64,000 bases of DNA. It comes from Vibrio pomeroyi. Lineage in GTDB: Bacteria; Pseudomonadota; Gammaproteobacteria; Enterobacterales; Vibrionaceae. The position numbers were made by a program, and so were the translations under genes. The stretch is taken from contig NZ_AP025507.1 in the NCBI RefSeq assembly GCF_024347595.1, positions 682,001-746,000 on the forward strand. Direction: 5' to 3'. The first letter of the stretch is position 1. Every line of letters begins with the position of its first letter. Positions 16,666 through 27,077 of this stretch are shown piece by piece. The notes under the pieces were generated by a model. That model had not been told where the DNA came from. It ran no database searches and saw only the letters and a list, made by a program, of their open reading frames with translations.

Positions 16666-17718
16666 ATGAAGAAAACGACGTTAGTGACGTTCTTGGCGTT
16701 AACCGCATTCGGCGCAACGGCTGCAGACAATAGCAGTTCAGAGGTTTATGACCACGCGTCTATCGGCGGTGTTAATTGGGATAACTACCCTGAAGCGGAG
16801 TCTGACTGGAACTTCCTTGGCCTGCAAAACAAAGTCGGTGTAAACCATTGGCTGCACGCTGACCCTGTATCTAAAGACGCACAAACGGTGATTCGCTCTA
16901 ATCGCGATGTCGTTTACTCAACCATGGTTGTGGATGTATCAGAAGGTGCGACATTCCATGTGCCGGACGAGGACAATGACTACTTCCAAATTATTCATAT
17001 CATGGACGAAAACCACCTTGTTCATAAAGTGGTTCGCCGTGGTGAAACGCTCAATCTGACCGCCGATGATCTAACGATGGGTACTCATGTTCATGTACTA
17101 GCAAGAACACGTATCGCTGAATCAATCGAAGATACCAAGCGTCGTCAGAGTCTACTGTCTATCAAAGCGAACTCTAACAAGCCTTATCAAGGCAAAGGCT
17201 ACAACCCAAGTGACGTTGAAAACTACCGATTAAAACTGATCAATAACGTGATGAAACATGGCGCGCCTATTGAAGGATTGAAAGGATTTGGTGCGACTTT
17301 GGATGACGTAGAAGATCACCACTTTAAATACGTGACGGCATTTGGTTATGCCGGACTACCAGCAGACACTGCACAGTATTTAGAGCGTGTTCCTGGACAA
17401 GGCAAAACGACCTGCCAAGAATGGACGATTCCAACACCAAACTTGGACTTTGAAGGGCGTGGTGGTTATTACTCTTTGACAACCTATGGTGCAGACGGTT
17501 GGATTGATTCTGAGCATTTTTATGCGTCGGGTGAGTCTATGCGTGATAACGGTGATGGTACTGTGTCAGTGACATTCAACTGTGGCTCAGGTGAAGCTTA
17601 TGATTTTGAAGTGTCTGAAGGTTGGGCGGGAGTGTTGCGTTTATACGAGCCAGTCGATGTGAATGAAACTTTGGAGTACATGGAAACGCTGCGTCAGATC
17701 GAGATTAAAGAGCTTTAG
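16666..17718 (+). CDS. Exported DUF1254/DUF1214 protein, short form
   Basis: A 350-residue protein with a cleavable signal peptide (MKKTTLVTFLALTAFGATAA, cut before DNSSS). It has the DUF1254 part at about residues 60-150 (NRDVVYSTMVVDVSEGATFH, YFQIIHIMDENHLV) and the DUF1214 part at the C-terminus (GGYYSLTTYGADGWI, GWAGVLRLYEPVDV). It is about 150 residues shorter than the homologue at 12107-13618. It is a single-gene unit between a divergent LysR gene and a strong terminator. The activity of the family is not established. Confidence 0.8.
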   Translation: MKKTTLVTFLALTAFGATAADNSSSEVYDHASIGGVNWDNYPEAESDWNFLGLQNKVGVNHWLHADPVSKDAQTVIRSNRDVVYSTMVVDVSEGATFHVPDEDNDYFQIIHIMDENHLVHKVVRRGETLNLTADDLTMGTHVHVLARTRIAESIEDTKRRQSLLSIKANSNKPYQGKGYNPSDVENYRLKLINNVMKHGAPIEGLKGFGATLDDVEDHHFKYVTAFGYAGLPADTAQYLERVPGQGKTTCQEWTIPTPNLDFEGRGGYYSLTTYGADGWIDSEHFYASGESMRDNGDGTVSVTFNCGSGEAYDFEVSEGWAGVLRLYEPVDVNETLEYMETLRQIEIKEL

Positions 17719-17782
17719 ATTGCCCTTTATTTAGGTGACTCTCTATTTAGATTATTATCTCTAGGCTGATTTTATTCAAATT

Positions 17783-17820
17783 AAAACGCCCTCAAGACTG
17801 GTTTCTTGAGGGCGTTTTTT
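17783..17820 (+). terminator. Rho-independent terminator after the short DUF1254/DUF1214 gene
   Basis: Perfect 15-bp stem (AAAACGCCCTCAAGA / TCTTGAGGGCGTTTT), loop CTGGTT, then a long T run. Confidence 0.93.
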
Positions 17821-17863
17821 TTCTAGAACATTCATGAAATGACAGTTCGAATATTGGCTTTCA

Positions 17864-18772
17864 TCAGAAAGATGGCTTGTTACGGAGTACCTGATTCTTA
17901 ATCACTTTAGCGGCCACGTCGATGATTTGAGATTCTTGTTCAGACGCTTTAGAGGATAGGTTGTAAAACATAATGCAATCTTGCTGAATCATATTTGGCG
18001 CTTCTTGGAGCTCAATCTCACGTACCTCACCACTTTTTATGTATTGGGCTAGGTTCTCCCGAGGGCAGACAACCCATCCGTCTTTCTTTAGCTTTTCTAT
18101 AAGCAGGCTTTGTGATGTGATCACTTCAAACTCGCTACTGATCTTGGTATGTCTGAGCTCGTTCGCAATGTCATTCTCAGTGATTAATTGACGAAAGGTG
18201 GCCAGTTCAGCAATCGAAATCGTTCGGTTTGGAATGCTAGAGTCAACGGACGTGAACAGGCTCAGCTGAAAAGATCCAAGGTTGATATTACCGATACCTG
18301 CGCTCGGGTGTAAGTTGCCCATCCCAGGCATAATGGCAAACAGGGCATCTCCGTCTTCTATCTGCTGTAAACAGTGGTTTCTGTCTCGTTGCAGCCAGTT
18401 GATCAGCATGTGAGGGTGAAGAGCCTTGATCGAAGACTCAATGCTAAGTAATAGCTGACAAGGGATCGAGCTATCGTGATAAACAGTGATGTTGTTGAGC
18501 TCGCCTTTGTAGGCAGATAAGGCTATGTTCTCGAACTCTAACGACTGTCTCGCCAGTAACCGTGCTCTTGGGTACAGACGATGAGCAATGTCCGTTGCAA
18601 CTGCCTTTTTTCCTTCGATAGAAAACAGCTCCATTCCCATCAAATCTTCCAATGCGTTGATTCTCTCTCGCACCGTAGAGCGAGCCTTGTTCAACCTTTT
18701 GCTGGCAGCGCTGTAGCTTTGAAGTTCATAGACACTGGTGAAGCATGCCACCTGTTCATTCGAAATCATCAT
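17864..18772 (-). CDS. LysR-family transcriptional regulator, divergent from a serine hydrolase
   Basis: A 302-residue protein. The helix-turn-helix is at about residues 18-58 (QSYSAASKRLNKARSTVRER, then INALEDLMGMELF); RSTVRER in place of the usual PAVSRQ makes the recognition helix unusual. The effector domain follows and is more divergent than in the other LysR proteins here. The frame is open 27 codons further upstream, but AAAGG eight bases before the ATG at 18772 and family alignment favour this start. The divergent neighbour at 18877 encodes an exported serine hydrolase, its likely target. Confidence 0.8.
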   Translation of the reverse strand: MMISNEQVACFTSVYELQSYSAASKRLNKARSTVRERINALEDLMGMELFSIEGKKAVATDIAHRLYPRARLLARQSLEFENIALSAYKGELNNITVYHDSSIPCQLLLSIESSIKALHPHMLINWLQRDRNHCLQQIEDGDALFAIMPGMGNLHPSAGIGNINLGSFQLSLFTSVDSSIPNRTISIAELATFRQLITENDIANELRHTKISSEFEVITSQSLLIEKLKKDGWVVCPRENLAQYIKSGEVREIELQEAPNMIQQDCIMFYNLSSKASEQESQIIDVAAKVIKNQVLRNKPSF

Positions 18773-18876
18773 CTGATTACCTTTGTACTGTTCGGGCGTA
18801 CATTTTGGATTTATATGTTTGAACTTAGCAAAGTAATCTACATCCGTACACACAAGATTGTTAACGGAGATTTCAG

Positions 18877-20178
18877 ATGAGAAAGTCGATTATTTCATTG
18901 GTCACTGCGGGCTTATTTTCGACAACCGCGATGGCGGATATCAAGCCTATGTCTACAGTGCCAGCAAAAGCGAATGAGCAAGTTACACTGGAGAACTGGA
19001 CGCATGCGCCATTCAATAAATGGGCTTTCCAGAACATGGGAATCCATCCAACGGTTATGGTTTCTAGAGATGGTGCAATCAACGAGATCCCACAAGCATT
19101 GAATGCGGAAGTCGCCCAGCACAAATTTACTTATGCCGGAGAAGAGCTGACTTTTCGTGATGCGATGATTAATGATCACACTGATGGTTACATTATTATT
19201 CAAGATGGAAAGATACTGCATGAAGAGTACTTTGGTGACTTCACAGCAAGAGATCACCACCTGTGGGCTTCAAGTACCAAATCTTTGGTTGGGCAAGCTT
19301 TAGGTTTGTTGGTTGAGCAAGGTAAGGTTGATGTTGAGAAAAAGGTCAGCACATACATCGAAGAGCTTAAAGGAACACACTTTGGTGAGCAGACTTTACG
19401 AACTTTACTGAACATGACCTCTGCGATTGATTACAGCGAAGACTACGTCAACATGGCACCGGGTGATGTGCATTTCGAATACTTCCGCCGATTAGGTTTT
19501 ATTCCAGCGTATGACTTGCTGGCATTGGACCCAACAAAGACAGATAAGCCTCGTGATTTGCTGAGCTTCTCTGCGATGTTTGATCAGAATGAAAATTTAA
19601 AGGTGAACGAGAAGTTTGAATACCACAGCCCGAACGTTGATGTTATTGGTTGGGTTGTCGCTCGCGTTTCCGGTCAAACGCTTGATCAATTTATTGCTGA
19701 CAACATCTGGAACAAGCTTGGTACGGAGCATGATGCCTTCTTCATGACAGACATGAACTACAACCCAGTCGCAACCGGTGGTTTCAATACTACGCTAAGA
19801 GACTTTGCGCGTGTTGGGCTAGCGATGGTCAACAATGGCGAATACAACGGCCAGCAAGTCTTCTTTGAAAAGTGGGTCAAAGACAGCTTCAATATTACGC
19901 CAGAAGAAAATCGACACATGATGAACAGTGTCTACAAAGATACTGAGGCTCGAGTTTTTGATTCACACTTAGAGGGTTACAAAAACTTCCTTTGGGTACA
20001 TGACTCAGACAAAAATATTGCGACATATCGTGGGGTATTTGGTCAGTTCTTGTATATCAACCAAGACAAGAACGTCGTCATCGCAACCTTCTCTTCAGCA
20101 GAAAGCGCTTCGAATGCAGCGCGTGAAGAATCAAAAGTGAGAGTAGAAGCTTTTGAGTCGTTAGCTAAGTCGTTATAG
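18877..20178 (+). CDS. Exported serine hydrolase of the class C beta-lactamase fold
   Basis: A 433-residue protein with a signal peptide (MRKSIISLVTAGLFSTTAMA). The catalytic S-x-x-K is S132-S-T-K135 (WASSTKSLVGQALGLLVEQG), and the Tyr of the second motif is Y249 (EKFEYHSPNVDVIGW). A C-terminal RGVFGQFLYI segment fits the third motif region. This pattern matches the serine hydrolase/6-aminohexanoate-dimer-hydrolase type esterases and amidases more than true AmpC enzymes, whose KTG motif is not obvious. The enzyme is periplasmic or secreted, with unknown substrate. ACGGAGA precedes the ATG. It is divergent from a LysR gene and closed by a terminator. Confidence 0.85.
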   Translation: MRKSIISLVTAGLFSTTAMADIKPMSTVPAKANEQVTLENWTHAPFNKWAFQNMGIHPTVMVSRDGAINEIPQALNAEVAQHKFTYAGEELTFRDAMINDHTDGYIIIQDGKILHEEYFGDFTARDHHLWASSTKSLVGQALGLLVEQGKVDVEKKVSTYIEELKGTHFGEQTLRTLLNMTSAIDYSEDYVNMAPGDVHFEYFRRLGFIPAYDLLALDPTKTDKPRDLLSFSAMFDQNENLKVNEKFEYHSPNVDVIGWVVARVSGQTLDQFIADNIWNKLGTEHDAFFMTDMNYNPVATGGFNTTLRDFARVGLAMVNNGEYNGQQVFFEKWVKDSFNITPEENRHMMNSVYKDTEARVFDSHLEGYKNFLWVHDSDKNIATYRGVFGQFLYINQDKNVVIATFSSAESASNAAREESKVRVEAFESLAKSL

Positions 20179-20195
20179 CGGTAGGTGTCTAAATT

Positions 20196-20233
20196 AAAAG
20201 TCCCCTCAAGATAGGTTCTTGAAGGGACTTTTT
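20196..20233 (+). terminator. Rho-independent terminator after the serine hydrolase gene
   Basis: 16-bp stem with one C-A mismatch (arms 20196-20211 and 20217-20232), loop TAGGT, followed by T residues. Confidence 0.88.
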
Positions 20234-20300
20234 CGTTCCATTTTTACGAATATCTAACTGCTAACTGCTATTAGATAACTAACAGTAAGTCAGCGAGTCG

Positions 20301-22946
20301 CTACTCGTTTTCTGTTTGCTTAGAAGCGTTGGATGTTTTGCCTTGCTTCAACCAGTTGTCGAGTACATGTTGCAGCGCATCCAATGACGTTGGCTTTTCT
20401 AGGCGGCCATCCATTAACTTGCTGATCATGTCGAGTTCACGTTGTCCCGATTCGCCAGACAGAGCAATGATTGGCGTATTAGGGGAGCGTGCCTTGATGA
20501 TCTGGCTTGCGTCAAAACCGTTCATTACCGGCATCTGCACATCCATCAAGATCAAATCAACTTGATGGGTTCTAAACAGTTCAACCGCATTCTCACCATT
20601 CTTGGCTTGTAAGCTATTTACGCCGAGCCTGCTCAAATACATCTGAACAAGGGTGCGTTGTACCTCTTTGTCATCAACGATCAGTACGGTTGGTGCAAGA
20701 TGGTTTGATGCTGGTGGATTTGTTGTTTGTGTCTTTTCTGGCTCAGTTTTAGGTGCAGGCGCTGGCTCAGAAGCGTTATCAGCACTTGGCGTTGGGTTCT
20801 CTGCTTGCGCTTCTGCTTCGGCTTGATCTTCCGTCGGTTGGTTGTGTTTCCAATCGTTGAAGTAAGGCGTACGCAGGTCATCCGCTTTCGGTGCATTCGG
20901 CACAACAGGGAAGTACAGGTGGAATTCTGTAAACTCACCAAGCTTAGATTTGCACTCTACTCTGCCACCAAAGGAACGCATCACACGTTGGCAATAACCT
21001 AAACCTAAGCCACTACCGCCACTCTTTTGGTAAGAGAAAAAGTCATCGAAGATCTTATGGGCGATGGTCTCATCAATCCCCGGACCTGTATCTCTGAAAA
21101 CGAGCACGTTCTCGTAAGATCCCGTTTTAGTGCTGATTTCGATTTGGCTGTCTGGATACGAATCAAAGTAATAGATTGCGTTACGAATTAGGTTAAAGAT
21201 AACGAAGTTGAATAAAGTCTCGTTCAGCTTTGCCACAAAATCAGCGTGTTGTGGCAGGCGAATCCTTTCAATGATCTTTTCGTTCTCAAAACCATAATGA
21301 CTCACTGCCTGATCCACGGCCTTGTGGATTGAGGTCATGGTGACGGGGCCATGCTCAGGTGAGCTGTCACTGACTTCACGCAAAATGATATCAATCAACT
21401 GTCGGCCACGTTGGATCGCAGCTTGTCCGTTCTCGATATCAAGTAGGATCTGTTTCGCTGGCGCTTGGTTATCGATGTGCTGCTTTAGTACTTCGAAGTG
21501 CAGTTGCACTTGAGCAAGCGGGTTACGCATCTCATGGGCAATGGAGTTAGCCAGAGCACGACTTTGGCGAATGCGTCTATCCGCTTCGATGGTACTTTGC
21601 ACACGAGTTAACAAGGTTTGCAGTGCAGAGATCTCTTCGTTAGAGAACATCTGATCGTTGCTCTTGTGTGATGATACCAACAAGTGCGTGACCGATTTTC
21701 CCTGACCAAACAGAGGCATCACTAAGGCGGTGTTGTTCGAACTCATCTTCTCATAGAGCGCCTTGATCGAACGTTTTGCTGGCGCAGTGTAGTCGAGCTC
21801 TTCAGACAGCTCATCGAACACCAAAACCGACTTGTTGGTCGACAAGTAGTCTTCGTAGAAAGTCTCGTTGTAGTTGCTGTTAACAAGGCGAAGTTTGTCT
21901 TCTGGGATTTGCAGTAGGCTACCCAAACGACGCATCGCATCATCAATTGATAGCTTGAAATCTTCCTCTAGAGCAAGGATTTGCTGCACTGGCGTTTTCT
22001 TGTTTCCGTAGACAAAGAAGGAAGCATAACGGCTCACTCGTTTGTAGAGCACATGCCAAGTAATGCCTATCAGCGCGCAGATTGGAATCGCTATTAGCCA
22101 TTGATTATCTTCGGTCAGCGGGATGAATATCGCACCAAATGGTATCACTAAGATCGCGCACACCAACAGGGCGTTCAGGCTCATGTACGCAAGGTATTTC
22201 ACGCTGTAGAAACGAGAAGTCAGCAGGGCATATCCAACGAACAACATCTCACTAATAGATAAGGCTGGTGGTAGCCAAGTCAGTGAGAAATCACGCAAGA
22301 AGTAAGTCATACCAAGGTGGATCGTTGCTGTAGACAGCATGAACACCAAGATACCTGCAATCATGTAGCTGGTTTTAGTGAGCGTGAGCTTGCTACTGTT
22401 GGCGCGCATTGCCACTAGATTACCCAGTGTCAGTACCACAAAGCTGATCATGCCGATGAAGAAGTACGAAGTGTGCGGGCCAAATTCAATCACAAACTGA
22501 CTTGGGCCAACAATGATAACGTCTTCAACGGTTAAGCTCGGGCTTAAGTTAATAAACAAGGAGTAGACGGTTAGGGTGACGAAAATCGCTTGTTGCCATA
22601 GGTGCACCTTACCGTTGCGTTGCTCGGCGGCAAGCTGACACGAGAAGTAATACGCGAAGGCAAACGCAAAGAAAGAGGCGAGGTTGGCAAATTTGGCTGC
22701 AAACACAGCTGCTGACGGCCCAAGTTCTGGCAATAAGTCGGTATGGAAATACGCATTACTGCTGATCCAAGCAACAATACAGACCGAGTAGGCGATGTAG
22801 GCAACGTGGTGTGTACCTGCTATCGCTTCGCTCTTTAGTTTCAGACGGTAGCAATAGTAGAGTAACCACATCACGACCACAGCAACCGTCGCAAGAAGCG
22901 TTATCGCTTTGGCGTGGATGATGGCTTCTAAGCCGAAATCAAACAT
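20301..22946 (-). CDS. luxN: LuxN: autoinducer-1 hybrid sensor histidine kinase
   Basis: An 881-residue inner-membrane quorum-sensing receptor. The N-terminal 300 residues hold about nine membrane segments forming the acyl-homoserine-lactone sensor. A histidine-kinase region follows: H-box [12 protein letters not shown] with phospho-His H471, N-box [12 protein letters not shown]-boxes DTGPGID and [10 protein letters not shown] receiver domain (about 752-866) has phospho-Asp D802 in [10 protein letters not shown]471 is exactly the V. harveyi LuxN position, whereas the receiver Asp is shifted by about 31 residues because an Ala/Glu/Pro-rich linker (about residues 702-750) is expanded. By family knowledge, LuxN feeds phosphate to LuxU and LuxO without ligand and acts as a phosphatase with ligand. 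The start overlaps the luxM stop by 8 bases (ATGTTTGA) with AAGGA upstream, so the two genes are translationally coupled. Confidence 0.95.
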   Translation of the reverse strand: MFDFGLEAIIHAKAITLLATVAVVVMWLLYYCYRLKLKSEAIAGTHHVAYIAYSVCIVAWISSNAYFHTDLLPELGPSAAVFAAKFANLASFFAFAFAYYFSCQLAAEQRNGKVHLWQQAIFVTLTVYSLFINLSPSLTVEDVIIVGPSQFVIEFGPHTSYFFIGMISFVVLTLGNLVAMRANSSKLTLTKTSYMIAGILVFMLSTATIHLGMTYFLRDFSLTWLPPALSISEMLFVGYALLTSRFYSVKYLAYMSLNALLVCAILVIPFGAIFIPLTEDNQWLIAIPICALIGITWHVLYKRVSRYASFFVYGNKKTPVQQILALEEDFKLSIDDAMRRLGSLLQIPEDKLRLVNSNYNETFYEDYLSTNKSVLVFDELSEELDYTAPAKRSIKALYEKMSSNNTALVMPLFGQGKSVTHLLVSSHKSNDQMFSNEEISALQTLLTRVQSTIEADRRIRQSRALANSIAHEMRNPLAQVQLHFEVLKQHIDNQAPAKQILLDIENGQAAIQRGRQLIDIILREVSDSSPEHGPVTMTSIHKAVDQAVSHYGFENEKIIERIRLPQHADFVAKLNETLFNFVIFNLIRNAIYYFDSYPDSQIEISTKTGSYENVLVFRDTGPGIDETIAHKIFDDFFSYQKSGGSGLGLGYCQRVMRSFGGRVECKSKLGEFTEFHLYFPVVPNAPKADDLRTPYFNDWKHNQPTEDQAEAEAQAENPTPSADNASEPAPAPKTEPEKTQTTNPPASNHLAPTVLIVDDKEVQRTLVQMYLSRLGVNSLQAKNGENAVELFRTHQVDLILMDVQMPVMNGFDASQIIKARSPNTPIIALSGESGQRELDMISKLMDGRLEKPTSLDALQHVLDNWLKQGKTSNASKQTENE

Positions 22947-24192
22947 GTTCGTCCTTATTTACCGAGCTTGGCTGTTGCAGAGAATCTGGTTTTTGAACAG
23001 AGCTTAGTTTTTCTGCTGAGCTAAGCTTTCTGCTGTTACGCACGGCGCGTTTGTAGCCTTTAAAATCGGTGTCATTGAATACGTTGACCATCAATTCGAA
23101 ATTCCAAAAGCCACGGTAAATGGTGGTGCCGTCATCGTTCAATTCGCAATATCCCGAATGGAAATACGCTTTTGGCTCAATAGCTTGATAAAACTGAAGC
23201 ATGAAAGGTTGTTCAATGATGGTGAAGCCAATTTTGTAGCCAACTTGATGTAAGACGCTCATCAGCTCTTTTTGAGCGAGATAGAGGAAGTAGAGTTTTT
23301 GTTGGGTATTTCCACTGACGGTTAAGCGCAGAACTTCACATATGGCTCGAGTTTCGGATAGTTGTAACTGAAACTGATTATCGAATTTTGGCAGAGAATC
23401 ACATTTTGACAATATCGGTGGCGTGAATAGCTGTAACCCTGAAAGTGAATCGTAACCATGATTTGGTAAGCAGTATTGCCAGTGATCATTGCTGAACGGC
23501 GGGGCGTAGCTCAGCCAGGTTTCATTTTTTGACCAATCTTGAATCAATGCGGAAGAAACTAATGTCGGGAAGGCTTCATCGTCTGGGTGTTTGAGTAGAA
23601 TAAAGTGCTTACCCGCTTGTGACAGGTGCAATAAAGGCAGCATCTCAAACCATTTTTCACCCTTGATGAAAACCTCAAGGTTGCTTAAAGCGATGGCATT
23701 ACTGATAGGCATGCCTTGTGGGTGACTAGGTGTTTGTACAACAAGTTGATCATCTTCTATCTGATCGATGATCGCACTGTAATAAGCGCTGTCTTTAATC
23801 GGCAGATCGATACTAGAGGGTGAACTATTATCGAGCGGCGACTTTGCCTTAATAGCAGCAATTTCGCATTCGCACCAAAAGTCCAACCAATGCATGTAAC
23901 ACTGACCTGCCGCTTCCTCTAGCAATGCCATCTCGGTCGATAAGCTACTTGGATAGCGTTGAATGAGATCGCGATAGTCCATCAATTCAAATAAAACGGA
24001 GAGGCTTTTGTGTTGATGTTCTGGGAAGAACGATTCCAATAGTCGTCTACGGTAGTCTGTGACGGTTTGGAAAAGCGCAGTGCGATCTTGTGGCTGATAA
24101 GTGTTGATCACGAGCTCGATTAGCGCGTGTTGTTTCTTTTCGATAGTCAGACTGCTAGCCAACAGTGAGACTAAAGACGACGTTAATTCCAT
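22939..24192 (-). CDS. luxM: LuxM: autoinducer-1 (acyl-homoserine lactone) synthase
   Basis: A 417-residue cytoplasmic protein directly upstream of luxN and overlapping it by 8 bases. It has the LuxM/AinS/VanM-type C-terminal region ([51 protein letters not shown]). This family makes acyl-homoserine lactones from S-adenosylmethionine and acyl donors without being homologous to LuxI; V. harveyi LuxM makes N-(3-hydroxybutanoyl)-homoserine lactone. The acyl chain made here cannot be predicted. The last 29 residues are an odd tail of degenerate six-residue repeats, listed separately. The ribosome site AGG lies within GGCTAGGT, complementary to the conserved core of Vibrio Qrr small RNAs. The gene is divergent from the collagenase gene. 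Confidence 0.93.
   Translation of the reverse strand: MELTSSLVSLLASSLTIEKKQHALIELVINTYQPQDRTALFQTVTDYRRRLLESFFPEHQHKSLSVLFELMDYRDLIQRYPSSLSTEMALLEEAAGQCYMHWLDFWCECEIAAIKAKSPLDNSSPSSIDLPIKDSAYYSAIIDQIEDDQLVVQTPSHPQGMPISNAIALSNLEVFIKGEKWFEMLPLLHLSQAGKHFILLKHPDDEAFPTLVSSALIQDWSKNETWLSYAPPFSNDHWQYCLPNHGYDSLSGLQLFTPPILSKCDSLPKFDNQFQLQLSETRAICEVLRLTVSGNTQQKLYFLYLAQKELMSVLHQVGYKIGFTIIEQPFMLQFYQAIEPKAYFHSGYCELNDDGTTIYRGFWNFELMVNVFNDTDFKGYKRAVRNSRKLSSAEKLSSVQKPDSLQQPSSVNKDEHV
22957..23028 (-). repeat. Degenerate 18-bp tandem repeat encoding the LuxM C-terminal tail
   Basis: Residues 389-412 of LuxM read as four six-residue units, [18 protein letters not shown] and QPSSVN, each from an 18-base unit. 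The repeats are imperfect but in register. They lie just outside the conserved synthase fold and directly upstream of the luxN start. Confidence 0.7.
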
Positions 24193-24620
24193 GGTGTTAA
24201 CCTAGCCTAGGTTTATATAATTATTTTTATTGGATTTGCACTCGTTAACCAGACATGAATTGTTATTAAGTTATTTGATATAAAGTTACTTTGTTGAGAT
24301 TGAGTAACTCTAATTGTGTCTATAGTTTTTAAAAACAAGTTGCATAATCGAGCGTAAGTTTACTACTTGCGCTACCCCTTAACAACAGAACATTTACTAG
24401 TTTATAAGTTGCTAAATTAGAATATTCTCAATCACTTAGAGCCTAACCTTGCTCCGAGTCTGACCTGTATCAATTGAGCATAATCCTTTGAATTTATAAA
24501 TTAACGCAAAATATCTATTTTTTGAACCAAGCTCATAAATCATACGCAACTGAATTCACCTTATTAATCGTAAGGAATATAACGGCGAACCTAAATATAT
24601 AATTAACTAATGAGTGTTGT
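24193..24620. other. 428-bp divergent promoter region (luxM / collagenase)
   Basis: AT-rich, without open frame. It holds the luxM ribosome-site dyad (24201-24211), an inverted repeat with arms AGTTACT (24284-24290) and AGTAACT (24303-24309), and a 9-bp hairpin with one G-T pair (arms 24351-24359 and 24365-24373). I saw no convincing full-length LuxR/HapR palindrome. The collagenase start at 24621 has no strong ribosome site. Confidence 0.5.
24200..24207 (-). promoter_or_regulatory. Putative Qrr small-RNA pairing site at the luxM ribosome site
   Basis: The luxM mRNA reads GGCUAGGU just upstream of its start codon. Its complement, ACCTAGCC, is the sequence I recall as part of the invariant Qrr target-pairing region (GGGTCACCTAGCCAACTGAC). 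The site covers the likely ribosome-binding AGG. In V. harveyi, luxMN is a known Qrr-repressed target. The segment is also part of a CCTAG-C-CTAGG dyad (24201-24211). Confidence 0.6.
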
Positions 24621-27077
24621 ATGTCTCATAACCGTTTATTTCCACGTCATCGTTTGGCTCTCGCTTGTATGCTAGCCAGTGTTTCCAGTTTCTCCTTTGC
24701 TCAAAGTCAGTGTGAGGTGCTGGATCTTCAGCAGGCGTCTGACCTTGCTCTCGCTGTCTCATTAGCAGACAACAGTTGCTATGGCGCTTGGTTCTCTGCT
24801 CAAGAGAGTTCGTTAAATAATATCTATAGCGAAGCGAGCCTAAGCCGTATTCAAGTAGCACTTAACCTAGAAATTGCCCGTTACCGGGGTGATGCTGAAC
24901 AGGCTCGTAAACTTGAAAACCTTGGCGAATTTGTTCGCGCCGCTTATTACGTTCGTTATAACGCGCGAGCGCAGGATTTTTCCGAGGCGTTGAGCAAGGG
25001 TTTCGCTCAATCTATTAATGCTTTTCTGGCGAACCCTAATGCATTCGACCAAGGCCGTGAGCAAGTTGGGGCGATGAAAAGTCTGACGCTGATGGTCGAT
25101 AATGTTAAGCAACTTCCACTGACTATGGATGCGCAACTTGCGGCATTGAATCACTTTAACCGTGTAACAGCGCAGGATTCACAATGGGTCGATGGTCTCA
25201 ATAATCTGTTTCGAGCAATGGCAGGGCATGCCGCTCGAGATGACTTCTACGATTACATGGCAAACCACACCCAACATATCGATACGCTGGCGACTTTTGC
25301 TCGTGATAACACGTGGGCGTTGGATACGGATGCGAGCTTTCTGGTTTATAACGCCGTGCGTGAAACAGGTCGCTTGTTAGCCAGTCCGGACAAAGCAACC
25401 AAAGACAAAGCGATGCGGGTTATGCAGCAAGTGATGGTGCAAAATCCACTGGGAACCGAGCACGATAAACTATGGCTAGCAGCCGTCGAAATGATGAGTT
25501 ACTTCGCACCAGAAGGCTTGAATGGGTTAGACCTAGAGCAAGCGAAACGCGAATTGGCAACGCGTGTACTTCCCCATCGTCATGAGTGCCAAGGACCTGC
25601 GATTATTCGCTCTCAAGATCTAACGGAGTCACAAGCGATGGAGGCGTGTGATGTGTTGGCTGCCAAAGAGGCCGACTTCCACCAAGTCGTGAATACGGGT
25701 CAACAACCTGTCGCTGATGATAACAACGAGCGAGTAGAAGTCGCGGTGTTTGGCAGCAAAGGCAGTTACATTGATTATTCATCGTTCTTGTTTGGCAATA
25801 CCACAGACAATGGCGGTCAGTATTTAGAGGGTAATCCTGCAGAAGTCGGTAACGTCGCTCGCTTTGTGGCTTATCGCTATGCCAATGGTGATGATCTTTC
25901 TATTCTCAATTTAGAGCATGAATACACTCACTATCTTGATGCTCGCTTTAACCAATATGGCTCATTCAACGACAACCTAGCACATGGCTATGTAGTGTGG
26001 TGGTTAGAGGGCTTTGCCGAATTTATGCATTACAAGCAAGGCTACGATGCAGCGATTGGTTTGATTAGCAGTGGGAAGATGAGCCTGTCGGATGTGCTTG
26101 CGACCACTTACTCTCACGATTCTAATCGAATATATCGCTGGGGATACTTGGCGGTACGCTTCATGCTGGAAGAGCATCCTCTAGAGGTACAAGGTTTACT
26201 GGCATTGTCTCGTACTGGCCAATTTTCCGAATGGGCACAACAAGTAAAAGTGCTAGGGCAGCAATACAACGGGGAGTTTGAGCGTTGGTTAGACTCGGTT
26301 TCAAGTGAACCCACAGAGCCTACAGAACCAACTGATCCCACTGAACCGACAGATCCTACGCAACCAACAGACCAAGCCATAGTGCTTACAGCAAACCAGA
26401 GTGTGGTGTTGAGTGGTGAAGCGTATAGTGAGCAGTTGTTCTATGTCGATATTCCAGACAACACGACGCATTTTGAAGTGTCTATTGAGGGGCAAACTCA
26501 AGGTGATGCTGACCTCTACATGAGCTACAACAAACCAGTGCATTACTACGACTTTGAATTCAGCCAGTACGGCAATGGCAGCAATGAAGTGGTGACGTTT
26601 GAACAAGAACCTTCGGGTTACATCAAGTCGGGTCGCTACTACATGAGTGTCACGGGGCGTACCGATTTTAATGAGGTGTCGCTAATCGCATCGGTAGTCA
26701 CAGAAACGCCAACGCCTCCAACTCAACAGCAAGATGATTTAACGCCTGTGGTATTGGAGTCCGGTCAGGCTCAAGTGCTTACCGTGCACCAACGACGTTA
26801 TGCCGCTGTCTATGTACCGGAAGGCGTACAAGAGGTGCGAGTATGGCTCAGCGATAAGAGCGACACTGCTGAAAACGAACAATCGAATTCGGGTAACGTT
26901 GATCTGTTCGCCAGCCACTCATATTGGCCAACAGCTGGGCAGCATGACTACGCGTCTGATTACCGTGGAAGCAATGAGTATCTGCAAATCCCTATAACAG
27001 AAGAAGGCTATATACACTTCTTATTGAGTGCAGATCAGCAAGGGGATGATGTCGAGATGTTGGTGTATTTTCACTGA
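24621..27077 (+). CDS. Secreted M9-family (Vibrio-type) collagenase
   Basis: An 818-residue secreted zinc metalloprotease. It has a signal peptide (residues 1-27, ending SSFSFA), an M9 activator region, and a catalytic domain with zinc motif H433-E-Y-T-H437 and a downstream EGFAEF segment (463-468) supplying the third ligand. A Thr/Glu/Pro linker of tandem TEPTDP-type units follows (about residues 568-588). After it come two PPC-type beta-sandwich domains (about 592-690 and 707-818) likely to bind collagen. Order and length match Vibrio collagenases of about 814 residues. It degrades collagen and gelatin outside the cell. It is divergent from luxM, so quorum control is likely but not shown by a recognisable site. 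Confidence 0.92.
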   Translation: MSHNRLFPRHRLALACMLASVSSFSFAQSQCEVLDLQQASDLALAVSLADNSCYGAWFSAQESSLNNIYSEASLSRIQVALNLEIARYRGDAEQARKLENLGEFVRAAYYVRYNARAQDFSEALSKGFAQSINAFLANPNAFDQGREQVGAMKSLTLMVDNVKQLPLTMDAQLAALNHFNRVTAQDSQWVDGLNNLFRAMAGHAARDDFYDYMANHTQHIDTLATFARDNTWALDTDASFLVYNAVRETGRLLASPDKATKDKAMRVMQQVMVQNPLGTEHDKLWLAAVEMMSYFAPEGLNGLDLEQAKRELATRVLPHRHECQGPAIIRSQDLTESQAMEACDVLAAKEADFHQVVNTGQQPVADDNNERVEVAVFGSKGSYIDYSSFLFGNTTDNGGQYLEGNPAEVGNVARFVAYRYANGDDLSILNLEHEYTHYLDARFNQYGSFNDNLAHGYVVWWLEGFAEFMHYKQGYDAAIGLISSGKMSLSDVLATTYSHDSNRIYRWGYLAVRFMLEEHPLEVQGLLALSRTGQFSEWAQQVKVLGQQYNGEFERWLDSVSSEPTEPTEPTDPTEPTDPTQPTDQAIVLTANQSVVLSGEAYSEQLFYVDIPDNTTHFEVSIEGQTQGDADLYMSYNKPVHYYDFEFSQYGNGSNEVVTFEQEPSGYIKSGRYYMSVTGRTDFNEVSLIASVVTETPTPPTQQQDDLTPVVLESGQAQVLTVHQRRYAAVYVPEGVQEVRVWLSDKSDTAENEQSNSGNVDLFASHSYWPTAGQHDYASDYRGSNEYLQIPITEEGYIHFLLSADQQGDDVEMLVYFH

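Noticed and set aside
20681..21002. Open frames opposite and beside the luxN linker
   Set aside because: The Ala/Glu/Pro-rich linker creates long open shadows on all frames. Their products are biased low-complexity strings.
24261..24290. TTATTAAGTTATTTGATATAA as a LuxR/HapR binding site upstream of luxM
   Set aside because: Only the outer TTATT and TAA ends fit the consensus, and the centre lacks the required symmetry. AT-rich DNA gives such matches easily.
26114..26606. Minus-strand frames opposite the collagenase Thr/Pro linker, including a VGSVGSVGS string
   Set aside because: The repeat is the complement of the TEPTDP linker, not a gene.
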